Part shown: in pieces, positions 1 through 8,450 of the stretch
Layout: the number at the start of each line of letters is the position of its first letter
How positions within the stretch are numbered: the stretch's first letter is position 1
Source: Neocallimastix lanati (nom. inval.)
Taxonomy: Eukaryota; Neocallimastigomycota; Neocallimastigomycetes; Neocallimastigales; Neocallimastigaceae
DNA length: 15,000 nt
Assembly: GCA_016946835.1 (NCBI GenBank)
Contig: JACVTC010000025.1
Location: 1,410,001-1,425,000, forward strand
Direction: 5' to 3'
Made by a program: the position numbers and the translations under genes
The notes under the pieces: generated by a model
Seen by the model: only the letters and a program-made list of their open reading frames with translations
Told to the model about the DNA's origin: nothing
Database searches by the model: none

Positions 1-785
1 TACAATATAAAAAAAAAGAATTCCAAAAAGGAAATAATTAAAAGCGATAAACAAAATATTAAGAAAAAAAAAAAAAAAAAACTTTTTTTTCCTTTTGAGA
101 AAAAAATAAATTTTTAAAAAAAAAATTCAAAAAAAAAAAAACATATATTATAAATATATTTTTTTTTCTTCTTTTCTTTTCTTTTTTTTTAAAAAAAAAA
201 AAAAAAATTATTATAAATAGATTGAAAATTAAAAAATTAAAAAAAAAAAAAAAGATTAATTAAAAGAAAAAGTTACTATTAATTAATTACTAACTAGTAT
301 AATCTATTGAAAAAAAAAAAGGTTTTAATATTTAAATTTCAATCTATATAATCTTTTTTTTTTTTTCTTTTCTATCATTTCTTATTTTTTTCTCTTTTTT
401 TTTTTTTTTTTCTTTTCTTTTCCATTTCCTTTAATTCTTGTTTTTCTTTTTTTTTTAATTTCAACTTATTATTTTACTTTTTTTTAAAACACTTTTTTTC
501 TTTCTTTTTTCATATTTCCTTTTAAATTATTAAAAAATAAAAAAAAGAATTAAACAAAAGAAAAATTGTGCAAAAAAAATAATAATAATGAAATTATAAT
601 TATTTAACCAAAAGTATTATTGTTAGTATCTTTTTTTTATATATATTCTTCAAATTCAAAAAGAAATTTACGGTTATATTGCTGTTTTTGTTTTTGATTC
701 GATCTCATTTCTTTTTTTAACACTCTCTCTTTTTAATCAACTTTTTTTTTTTCTTTTCTGTTTGTTATTTATAATGAAATGTTTT
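1..785. other. Non-coding AT-rich segment with long A and T tracts
   Basis: No coding exon seen on either strand. The left part alternates A-tracts and T-tracts. From about 350 to 530 the plus strand is almost pure pyrimidine (T with scattered C), and a second C/T-rich stretch runs 700-765. This could be leader or trailer sequence of a neighbouring gene outside the window, but no start, stop or splice pair supports that. Confidence 0.5.
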
Positions 786-865
786 AAAATTTGGTATGAT
801 TTTTTTTTTTTTGGAAGAAAAATAAATAAAATTTGGTATGATTTTTTTTTTTTTTTTTTGGAAAA
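786..865. repeat. Tandem duplication, period 42 bp, T-rich
   Basis: The 15-mer AAAATTTGGTATGAT occurs at 786-800 and 828-842, each followed by a T run and GGAA. The copies differ mainly in T-run length. The duplication lies 70-150 bp downstream of the stop codon of the minus-strand gene, so it may fall in its 3' untranslated region. Confidence 0.7.
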
Positions 866-931
866 AAATGAGAAGAATAGAATTTCGAAATTAAAAAAAA
901 AATTATTATTTTTTTTTATATTAGTTATTCA

Positions 932-2863
932 TTACAACTTAAATTTAACGGTAGAATTTGGATTTGAAACAATGATTGTTTCTTCTTCTTCTGATTTTTC
1001 TGGTGGTTGTATATTGATATTAATTTCATTAGAGTCCTGACCCTCAACTAATTCTTCTTCTTCTTCTTCTTCTTGATGTTGTATTTTATCTTCTACTTCT
1101 ATAGCAATAGCATCATAATCTATTTTTTTAGGAGCAGTTAATGGAGTTATAGGAGTCATACCTAAGGAAGATAATCCTTTGGTTTTTGTTGGACTATTAA
1201 ATGACATGACTTCCATACCATGCCATGAAAAATCAGTATTTGTATTAGAAACAGCATTGGATACTGCATCACTTATACTCGATGGGAATGCACTATTACC
1301 TTCAACCATTAATAAATTCTTTTCCTTCATACTTTCATATACCTTTTGTCTTTCTTTCTCTAAGGCTTCTTGTTTTAATTTTTCTCTTACAATTTCACTC
1401 TCAGCAGATTCAGACTTTATATCAAAGTTTTGAAGCGCTTCCTTTTCCTTTTGAGCTACTAATATTTCTCTTACATTTTCTTTAGTTTTCTTATTCTTTC
1501 GATAGAAACTGAAGGCAACAAGAGAAAGAATAATAGCAATAATAATTAAACCAATAATAATAATTAAAACATAACTACTACCACCGGTATTAGAATTAAT
1601 TGAATTATCTTGTTGACTTTGAACTTTAGCTGTTTCATCATCAGGTTCATCATCTTCAATTTCTATCTTTTCAACTTCATCCTCATAGAAAAATACAACT
1701 TTATTATGAGTCTTATTAACAAATTCTGCAACATCAGAAGTAGAATTTGAACTTAGAAGTTTACTTACATTAGCTATTAATTAACAATTCATCATCAAAA
1801 TCAATGATATATAAAATAAATTTAAATTAAAAAAAAAATTAGTTTTAAAAAAATTTTAACATATAAAAAAAAAAAAAGAATGATTTTAAAAATGTATATA
1901 TATATAAATATAAATAATTATAAAAAGAATGATTTTAAAAATGTATATATATATATAAATTTAAATAAAAAATTAAAATTTTTTTAAAAATTTATATATA
2001 TAAATTTAAAAAGAAAAAAGAAAAAAAAAACAAAAAAGTGACTATTTCAAGTCAAATAAAAACAATAATAAAAATAAAAATAAAATAAAATAAAATAAAA
2101 ATGATATCTATTTTTTTCTTTTACTATTCTTAAATTAATTTATTTACCAATATAACCAAGTCTTCTTGATAAACCATAAATATTATTAGTTGGACCTTGT
2201 ACAGTAATTAAAATACCATAATAATTTCTTTTCTTTAACTTTGGAATTTTCCACTTATAAGAAGTAAAAACACGAGTAGTATTTATTAATTCTTTTTGTT
2301 GCCATATAAGAGTATCGTCTTTTCTTCTAAGAGCATGATTGGTTAAAAGTTCAATTTTATAAGTAGTATTTGAATTAATTTTTAAATCTTCAACATTTTT
2401 TACATCATCCCATGATATATCAATTTTTTCTTTCTTCTCTAAAAAGCCATATTCAACATCTACATCAAATTGTATATCACTCTTTTTTATACCTGTATCT
2501 ATAATTTATATATATAATAAATAAATTAATAAATTGGTTTTAATTTTTTTTTTTGCTGTTATTACTGCTTTTATTTTTATTTTTATTCTTATTCTTATTT
2601 CATAAAATAAAAATAATTTAAAAAAATATTAATAATAAATTATTAATGAGCACTTATTGATACTACTATTGAATATTTAAAAAAAAAAATAAACGAAATA
2701 AATGAATAGGCAAAAAAAAAAAGTATTAAATAAAATACTTTTTTATTATTTAATAGATCAACTTTTAAATTTAAAACATAAAAATATTTTTACCTAAAGT
2801 ATATGAAAAAGATACGAAGAGAGTAAATATATATAAAAATAAGATGGATATTTTTTGGTTCAT
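932..2863 (-). CDS. Predicted type I membrane protein with Kre9/Knh1-like ectodomain (3 exons, 420 aa)
   Basis: Spliced from exons 2794-2863, 2148-2498 and 932-1773 (70+351+842 nt, one frame, stop TAA at 932-934). Seen: residues 1-22 are a signal peptide (MNQKISILFLYIF followed by more hydrophobic residues). Residues 24-207 are extracellular, with sequons at N67, N96, N142, N150 and N160. A membrane helix spans about 208-230, with a basic stop-transfer (YRKNKK). The tail 231-420 has a charged, likely coiled-coil stretch (about 234-295), S/T-P sites (S334, T347, T350) and seven Glu (375-381). There is no cysteine anywhere. Residues 45-140 (ISW at 51-53, YKWKIP at 104-109, YYGILITV at 116-123, YGLSRR at 131-136) resemble the Ig-like Kre9/Knh1 N-terminal domain of fungal cell-wall proteins. 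That assignment is inference. The start is fixed by the signal peptide and A-rich context. A lone gene with no operon-like neighbours; an alternative is an unrelated surface adhesin or receptor. Gene structure is secure, function is not. Confidence 0.88.
1052..1074 (-). repeat. Coding GAA trinucleotide run (seven Glu)
   Basis: Uninterrupted TTC repeats on the plus strand encode Glu 375-381 in the cytoplasmic tail of the membrane protein. All codons are GAA, so the run can change length by slippage without a frameshift, as whole codons. Confidence 0.85.
1774..2147 (-). other. Intron 2 (374 nt, phase 1)
   Basis: Donor G|GTAAATAAA at 2148/2147 and acceptor TTAATTAATAG ending at 1774. It separates the ectodomain exon from the exon with stalk, membrane helix and tail; both sides are phase 1, so the join is in frame. 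It contains an internal near-exact duplication (copies from about 1875 and 1923, offset 49 bp). If retained, translation adds Gly-Lys and stops at 2140-2142. Confidence 0.85.
2499..2793 (-). other. Intron 1 (295 nt, phase 1)
   Basis: Donor AG|GTAAAAATA at 2794/2793 and acceptor ATTATAG ending at 2499. It joins the signal-peptide exon to the ectodomain exon in frame. A second AG lies 6 nt into the exon (ATACAG, 2498-2493) and would keep the frame while removing two codons (Asp-Thr), so a tandem alternative acceptor is possible. The intron is far more AT-rich than the flanking exons. Reading through it meets a stop within nine codons. Confidence 0.85.
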
Positions 2864-2910
2864 TTTGTTTTTATTTTTTTTTTATTATTATTATTAGTAT
2901 TATTTATAAC
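2864..2910 (-). promoter_or_regulatory. Possible core promoter and 5' leader of the membrane-protein gene
   Basis: On the minus strand a TATAAATA box-like octamer lies at 2908-2901, about 38 nt before the start codon, followed by an A-rich leader ending AAACAAA-ATG, typical of fungal start context. Such octamers are common by chance in DNA this AT-rich, so only position supports it. Confidence 0.25.
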
Positions 2911-4250
2911 TTTTTTTCTTTTAATCTATTATTAAATATATTTGTATTGCTTTTCTAAAATTAAATAAAATTTTTATAAAAATTATTATTTATTAAAAAG
3001 TTTTTTTTCGCTTTTCAAAAAAAAAATATTATAATTGAGAAAAATATTGGTATTATTATAATAGTAGTTTTGATATTAACTTTTATTTATATATTAATAT
3101 TTCCAATTTATAAAAAAAAAAAAAAATTAATACAACATATTAAAATAGAATTATATTATCTATTATATAATTTTTTTTTTTTTTATTATTATTTAGTTAG
3201 TGATTGTGTTAAAATGTGTGTGTTGCTTTTTTATTTTAGCTTAATGTTTTAACTTAATTTAAAAGGTATTAATAATTTATTATTATTTTATTATTGTTGA
3301 TTTAGATATAAAAAAATGTTTCTTTTTTTTTTTATTTGATATAATACTAATTCACTTAATAATACTCTTTATGAAAAAAAGGTTTTATGTTTTTTAAATT
3401 TTTAAAAATTATATATAAAGTACATTATTATTTAATCGAATCTTTAATATATATATTATTTTATTTTTTCTTTTTTAAAATAAAAACTATACTTTAAATT
3501 GTCTCTTTTATTATTATTATTATTATTATTAAGAGCAAAAAAAAAAAATAAAATATATATATATATATATATTTTTTTTTTTCTTTCAAATTAATTCATT
3601 ATTAATTTATTATGATCTTTTATAGTAATAATTTTTTTTTTTATTATTATTATTATTATTAATTAAATTATTAATTTTTTTTTATTATTATTATTTAAAT
3701 TTTATTATTCTAAATAAAATATAAATAAATTTAATATTTTTTTTTCTTTTTTTTTTTAGAAAAAAAAAGTTTTTTTTTATTTCAAAAGAGAAAATAAAAA
3801 GTTTTATATACTTTTTTCTCTTTATTTATATATAATTTTAAATTATATAATAATAAAATATAACGAATGGAATATATTCAATATCAATGAATGAATGAAT
3901 AAATATATAAATAAATTTATTATTTATAATAAATTTTTATTTAATAATTTAGTAATTTAATAATTTATTATCTAACCAAAATTATTTATGAATATTTCAT
4001 TATTGTTTATTATATTTATATATATTCCTTATAGATTTACATAATATTTTATTTTATTTATTCAATAGTATTTATTTTATTTTATTTTATTTTATTTATT
4101 CAATAGTACTTATTTTATTTTATTTTATATAGAATATATTATAATCATTTATTATAGTGCATTTATTATTTGTTGACTTTTTAATACTATTTTAAATGAG
4201 TTTCCTTTATAAATATTTAATTTCATTGTTTTATATTAAATGTTTAAGAA
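2911..4250. other. Gene-free AT-rich stretch with simple repeats
   Basis: Upstream of the membrane-protein gene. It holds T- and A-runs, a TA dinucleotide run (about 3554-3572), TTA microsatellites (about 3511-3530, 3640-3660) and a TTTTA pentamer repeat duplicated at about 4069-4095 and 4111-4127. Open frames here are made of homopolymers or low-complexity Ile/Leu/Tyr/Phe codons. I see no gene. Confidence 0.6.
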
Positions 4251-4255
4251 CAAGA

Positions 4256-4345
4256 GCATAAAAAAAAAAAAAAAAAGCATAAAAAAAAAAAGCATAAAAA
4301 AAAAAAGGCATAAAAAAAAAAGGCATAAAAAACATAAAAAAAAAT
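4256..4345. repeat. GCATA + A-tract tandem repeat
   Basis: Five GCATA motifs at 4256, 4277, 4292, 4308 and 4323, each followed by about 10-17 A; spacing is 21, 15, 16 and 15 bp. A degenerate ACATA copy follows at 4332. The A-tract lengths vary and the GCATA anchor is preserved. Confidence 0.8.
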
Positions 4346-4362
4346 AGAAAAAATATTTAAAT

Positions 4363-4440
4363 AAATATAAATAAATATAAATAAACATAAATATAAATAT
4401 AAATATAAATAAATATATATATATATATAAATATATAATA
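4363..4440. repeat. AAATATAAAT-type microsatellite grading into a TA run
   Basis: Interleaved AAATATA and AAATAA units followed by a TA dinucleotide run. A separate (GGAA)4-like tract lies at about 4527-4542. Confidence 0.7.
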
Positions 4441-4542
4441 TAATAAAATAAAATAAATAGTAAAGTAATATAAAAAGAGTAAAGTAATAATAAAAAAATA
4501 AAATAAATAGTGATTAAGGATATAAAGGAAGGAAGGAAGGAA

Positions 4543-5510
4543 ATGATATAAAAAAAAATTATAATAATAATAATAAAAAAAAAAAAAAAAAGCAAAAAAT
4601 AGAATAGAATAGAAGAGATCAATATAATAAATTATATTGAAAAATATATTAAAGGAATGATATAATAATAATTATTATTATCATATAAGCTTTTTTTTTT
4701 TTATATTTTCATCTTTTATTTATATATTAGAGTTTATTATAATATGACCTATTTAATTTAATTCAATTCTATTCTATCCTTTTTTATTATATATATAAAT
4801 CATTTAATTTAAAAAAAATAAAATAGTTTTATTAAAAAATTTAAATTATTTAATATATTATAATTTAATTGAATAAAATAGTTTAATTTAATTTCTTTAA
4901 TTAATAAAGTTGATAGCCATAAAAGGAAAGGTTTTAAAAGAAGATAATAAACTAAATATATATAAAAATATATTAAATTAAATTATTAAATAATAATTAT
5001 AATAATATAATTATAATAATATAATAATATAATCTAATGAAATAAATGATTTATATTAAAAAATAGAAAATACCTTTAAAAAAAAAAAAGGCTAAATTAA
5101 GTTTATCTATTGTGTAATCCATTGACTTCATATATTCTTATTCTATTCTTTATTAAATATTAAATATTCTATATTATATTATTATAATATTTTTATTTTC
5201 CAATTGAATTAAATTAAAGGTCAACTTATCATGGAATGAAAATATATATTTAAACTTTATTTCTATTGAAAGCATAAATTAATAATATATTGTAGAATTG
5301 AGTAGATGACATATATTAATATAGAATTTAAATTAGAATTCATTTGAACTCAAAGTTATCTTTTGATATTTAATTAACTTTATTAAATAGTAAAATTTAA
5401 TTTGGCTAAATTTCAATTTAATTTAATTTAAATTTATATTAAACTTTATTTTATATTAAAATAAAAATTTAAAATAGAAAAAATAATTTTTTAAAATAAA
5501 AAAACTTTAA
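4543..5510. other. Gene-free AT-rich stretch
   Basis: Mostly short AATTTAATT-like words in both orientations and ATA/TTA runs. The sequence is slightly less repetitive around 5090-5410 but no open frame with plausible composition, no splice pair bounding coding-like sequence, and no tRNA-like fold was seen. Confidence 0.55.
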
Positions 5511-5517
5511 AATAAAA

Positions 5518-5827
5518 AAAATAAATAAATAAATAAAAAATAAAAGCAATAATAATAAATAATAAATAATAATAAATAATAAATAATAATAACAACAATA
5601 GAAAAAAGATTTTTAATATATATCAAATATTATGAAATAGATAATGAATTAATTAAAGTAAATAAATAATATATTAATTTTGAATAGAAATAAGTCCATT
5701 TAAACTATTTATAAATATTTAAAATAGGACTAATTAATAAATAAAATAATAAATAAATAAATAGTAAATTAATAAATAATAAATAATAAATAAATAATAA
5801 ATAAATAGTAAATAAATAAAATAGTTA
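5518..5827. repeat. AATAAATAAT simple-repeat tract
   Basis: Two blocks (about 5518-5600 and 5735-5827) of interleaved AAT and AAAT units, separated by a less repetitive 130 bp. Probably slippage-grown. Confidence 0.7.
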
Positions 5828-5894
5828 ATAAATAATATTATAAATTGATTAATCATCTCAATTTATAATATTATTTATAAATTGAGATGATTAA
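5828..5894. repeat. Composite inverted repeat with two mutually exclusive hairpins
   Basis: Arms 5828-5848 and 5858-5878 are perfect 21-bp complements with a 9-nt spacer. Arms 5849-5868 and 5875-5894 are perfect 20-bp complements with a 6-nt spacer. The middle segment (5858-5868) belongs to both, so only one of the two long hairpins or cruciforms can form at a time. A T-rich, G-spiked stretch follows (5910-5945). Confidence 0.9.
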
Positions 5895-6010
5895 GCAAAG
5901 TATTAGAAAAGGTTTTTTTTTTGTTTTTTGTTTTTTCGTTTTTTGCTTTATTCGTTTAATTGCTTTTGATTATTCTTGTTAACTTTATATATAATTATAT
6001 ATATATATAT

Positions 6011-6030
6011 GTACATATGTACATATGTAC
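6011..6030. repeat. Perfect 20-bp palindrome
   Basis: GTACATATGTACATATGTAC equals its own reverse complement and follows a TA run. A related TATGTATA-rich tract lies at 6331-6358. Confidence 0.9.
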
Positions 6031-6051
6031 AACAGTTATTGTTTTATTATT

Positions 6052-6160
6052 GAATAATGAATGATTGAACAAATGAATGGTTGAAGTGAATAGGTTTGAA
6101 CAAATGAACGAATAATTTGAATAATGAATGGGAATGAATGAATAAAGAAATAAAAATAAA
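6052..6160. repeat. Degenerate GAATGA / TTGAACAAATGAA repeats
   Basis: TTGAACAAATGAA occurs at 6065-6077 and 6096-6108 (31-bp offset), and GAATAATGAATG flanks the block on both sides. The region is purine-rich and repetitive and runs into the following A tract. Confidence 0.65.
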
Positions 6161-6171
6161 AAATAATAATG

Positions 6172-6210
<39 letters not shown>
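6172..6210. repeat. 39-nt A homopolymer
   Basis: Uninterrupted A from 6172 to 6210. No transcript or retroposon body could be recognised on its 5' side, so it is annotated as a homopolymer only. Confidence 0.9.
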
Positions 6211-6211
<1 letters not shown>

Positions 6212-6420
6212 ATAAACTATTTTTAATTATTTTATTTCTATCGATCAATCTAACTGAAGAGAAGGGAAAAAAAGGACTTCTTTATCTAGTTTATCTTGGT
6301 TTCAATACATAAAATAAAAAATAAAAATAGACATATGTATATATATGTATATATATGTAATTTTTTTATCAATTATTCCTTCTTATTTTCCTTCTAATTA
6401 TTATTTATTATTCAATTATT

Positions 6421-6900
6421 TATTAATAAATACTCTTTTTAACTATTTATTATTCCATTATTGATTATTGTTATAGTATTAACCACTATAATTTATTATT
6501 TATTATTATTATCACCAAATAATTTATTTATTTCATTATTAAATTAAAATAATATCAACCATGATTAAAATAATTAATATTTTTTGTTTTTTATTTGCAT
6601 TATTAATATATATCTTATTCTACTACTTTATTATGATCCTATTTATTATTCATTATTAGGAATAAATTTTTTTTAAAAAAAAAATAAATTATTATTATCA
6701 CTACTTAATAACATTTTTTATTTAATTATTTAATTATTATTTATTAATAAATACTCTTTTTATTATTTATTAATAAATACTCTTTTTATTATTTATTAAT
6801 AAATACTCTTTTTATTATTTATTATTTATTATTTATTATTCAATTATTCAATTATTAAATACTCTTTATTATTTATTAATTTATTATTTATAATTCATAT
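6421..6900 (+). repeat. 26+7n minisatellite family, array 1
   Basis: Core TATTAATAAATACTCTTTTT occurs at 6421-6440 (isolated) and again with TACTC at 6752, 6778, 6804 and a variant at 6860. Spacings of 26, 26 and 56 bp. Here the basic 26-bp unit appears without extra TTATTTA heptamers. The section 6540-6740 between copies is unique AT-rich sequence. Confidence 0.85.
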
Positions 6901-7384
6901 TTTATTATTTATATTTTATTATTTTTTATTTATATAATTTATTATATATATTTTTACTTCATTTTTTTTTTTGTTTCAGCATTTATCTTATTATATAATT
7001 ATTTATATATATTAATTTTTATTATATTATTAAAATTATTAAAATTGTATTTATTTCTTTATTGATTTATTTTTATTAATTTAAAATTTTTTTTTTTAAA
7101 CTTTTTTTATTTCTATTTAATGATGATTTTTATTTTAACCATCATCTTTTACGCTTCCATTTATTGGTGGAAATAAATTAAAAAAGTAATCTAACTTTCT
7201 AAAAAGGATTAAATTAAATTTTATGTAGATTAAAATTTTTCCTTTATTAACATCTTAAAAACTTTAAAAAGAATGGACAAAACTTTAATTGCTATTTAAA
7301 ATAAATTAAAATTAAATTAAATGTCCAATGACTGATGGAGTCAATTTGTTTTTTTTTCAATGAAACAACAAAAAACTATAAAAT
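6901..7384. other. Central segment between oppositely oriented minisatellite arrays
   Basis: About 480 bp without a supported gene. It contains a small hairpin TTCCA/TGGAA (about 7155-7172), TGGACA at 7273-7278 complementary to TGTCCA at 7322-7327, and GACT/AGTC (about 7330-7342). Composition is somewhat more varied than its surroundings. Confidence 0.5.
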
Positions 7385-7470
7385 GAATAAAAAGGAAAAA
7401 GGAAAAAAAGGAAAAAGGAAAAAGGAAAAAAGAAAAAAAAAAAAAAAAAAAAAAAGAGAAACAAAAAATA
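7385..7470 (+). repeat. Polypurine tract with 23-nt A run
   Basis: GGAAAAA units repeated about six times lead into an A homopolymer at 7433-7455 and then AGAGAAA. The plus strand is purine almost throughout. Any Lys-rich open frame across it is a by-product. Confidence 0.8.
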
Positions 7471-7539
7471 TAAGAAAAACAAACAAAAAAAGCACCCTTT
7501 TCTTTCTTTTTTTTTTATTTTATTGAAATAATAATAAAT

Positions 7540-7970
7540 ATTAAATATTAAATAATTAAGTAATAAACAATTAAATAATAAATAATTAAATAATAAATAA
7601 TTAAATAATTGAATAATGAATAATTGAATAATTGAATAATTGAATAATAATAAAGAGTATTTATTAATAAATAATAAATAATAAATAATTGAATAATTGA
7701 ATAATAATAAAGAGTATTTATTAATGAATAATAAATAATTGAATTAATAAATAATAAATAATTAAATAATAAATATTCAAATAATAAATAATTGAATTAA
7801 TAAATAATAAATAATAAATAATAAATAATTGAATAATTGAATAATAATAAAGAGTAATTAGTAATTAATGAATAATAAATAATAAATAATAAATAATTGA
7901 ATAATAATAAAGAGTAATTAATGAATAATAAATAATAAATAATAAATAATTGAATAATAATTTATTATTA
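7540..7970 (-). repeat. 26+7n minisatellite family, array 2 (inverted orientation)
   Basis: AAAGAGTATTTATTAAT copies and variants with GAGTA at 7655, 7712, 7852 and 7912, separated by AATAATAAATAATTGAATAA-type sequence. This is the reverse complement of arrays 1, 3, 4 and 5. The AATTGAATAATTGAATAAT variant matches, inverted, the ATTCAATTATTCAATTATT stretch at 6838-6856 of array 1. Confidence 0.85.
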
Positions 7971-7972
7971 TA

Positions 7973-8062
7973 GGGAGTTGAAGGCGCCGACGCTGTACTG
8001 GTATGGCAGTTAATCATACACCCGTATTAACATATGGGGGAGACAAAAGTCTTTCAGTCTAT
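7973..8062 (+). ncRNA. G+C-rich island, candidate structured RNA (or relict fragment)
   Basis: Seen: about 48% G+C by hand count over some 88 nt, against far lower values on both sides. Paper folding gives consecutive hairpins: 7983-7986/7991-7994 (loop CCGA); 8000-8005/8015-8021 with one bulged A; 8021-8027/8032-8038, seven pairs with loop TAAC; and 8039-8044/8049-8054 with loop AAAA. TTGAA (7978-7982) could pair with TTCAA (8079-8083) to close the set. An A15 run follows, then AGTTCGATT at 8084-8092, which resembles a Pol III box B, and T runs from 8101 that could terminate Pol III. Inference: a Pol III-type small RNA. Alternatives: an exon (7972-7973 is an AG after T-rich sequence), or a fragment of foreign or mobile DNA. 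Not a recognisable tRNA, 5S, U6 or SRP RNA. The plus strand is chosen only because of the box B and T-run positions. Confidence 0.4.
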
Positions 8063-8320
8063 AAAAAAAAAAAAAAATTTCAAAGTTCGATTGTGGAATG
8101 TTTTATTTTTCTTTTTTCTTTGCTTTTTAAATAATTTTTAAATAATAATAAAGACGTGTCTTAACCCTTAAAATATTTATTTTATTTCATTTCCTTTTTC
8201 ATTTACCGTAATTCATTTTCATTCCATTTATTTTGAATAGTTTTTTTTTTTTTTAGTTTAGTTTAACTTTTAGTATTATTTCTACCTCTATTCTGATGAA
8301 TTTAAAATAAAATAATTTAT
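8063..8320. other. T-rich non-coding stretch after the G+C-rich island
   Basis: It contains the A15 run (8063-8077), mixed T/C sequence and the imperfect dyad AAGACGTGTCTT (about 8150-8161). A 43-codon open frame starts at ATG 8003 in the island and ends at 8134, but passes through AAA repeats and Phe/Leu-rich low-complexity sequence. I see no established gene. Confidence 0.45.
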
Positions 8321-8450
8321 ATAATAAAGAAATATCTAATAATAAAGAAATAAATATCTAATAATAAAGAAATAAATATCTAATAATAAATAAAGAAATA
8401 AATATCTAATAATAAAGAAATATCTAATAATAAAGATACATAATAAAGAT
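8321..8450 (+). repeat. Tandem repeat, 18/22/26-bp units
   Basis: TATCTAAT ends successive AATAAAGAAA(TAAA) units at 8333, 8355, 8377, 8403 and 8421; spacings 22, 22, 26 and 18 bp. Unit length changes in steps of one TAAA tetramer. The array decays into GATACATAATAAAGATATTG at its right end. Confidence 0.85.

Noticed and set aside
762-1040. Plus-strand open frame of 92 codons
   Set aside because: It crosses the 3' end of the spliced minus-strand gene and consists mainly of Phe/Lys homopolymer codons; it is antisense shadow plus T tracts.
1179-1485. Two overlapping plus-strand frames
   Set aside because: Both lie antisense to exon 3 of the membrane-protein gene, whose frame is supported by signal peptide, membrane helix and splice phase.
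2901-2908. Firm TATA box assignment
   Set aside because: TATAAATA is too common in this composition; kept only as a low-confidence promoter note.
3070-3252. 60-codon plus-strand frame with hydrophobic N-terminus
   Set aside because: Composition is Ile/Leu/Tyr/Phe/Lys from A/T runs, no domain and no splice context; expected by chance here.
4236-4622. 128-codon minus-strand frame, very hydrophobic
   Set aside because: Made of Phe/Ile/Tyr/Leu from A- and AT-repeats (GCATA array and ATA microsatellites); not a credible membrane protein.
6172-6210. A39 as poly(A) tail of a retroposon or processed pseudogene
   Set aside because: Sequence upstream is GAATGA-type repeat, with no gene-like body and no flanking duplication visible.
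7335-7526. Lys-rich plus-strand frame
   Set aside because: Translation of the polypurine tract; no conserved features.
7973-8062. Divergent 5S rRNA
   Set aside because: Words such as AGTTAA and TGGGGGAGAC resemble 5S internal-control segments, but helix I and the 3' half are missing and length does not fit.
8084-8092. Box B-like AGTTCGATT as part of a tRNA
   Set aside because: No T-stem, acceptor stem or anticodon arm can be formed around it; retained only as a weak Pol III hint for the nearby island.
8293-8299. CTGATGA, hammerhead ribozyme core box
   Set aside because: No matching GAAA box and stems at the required spacing.
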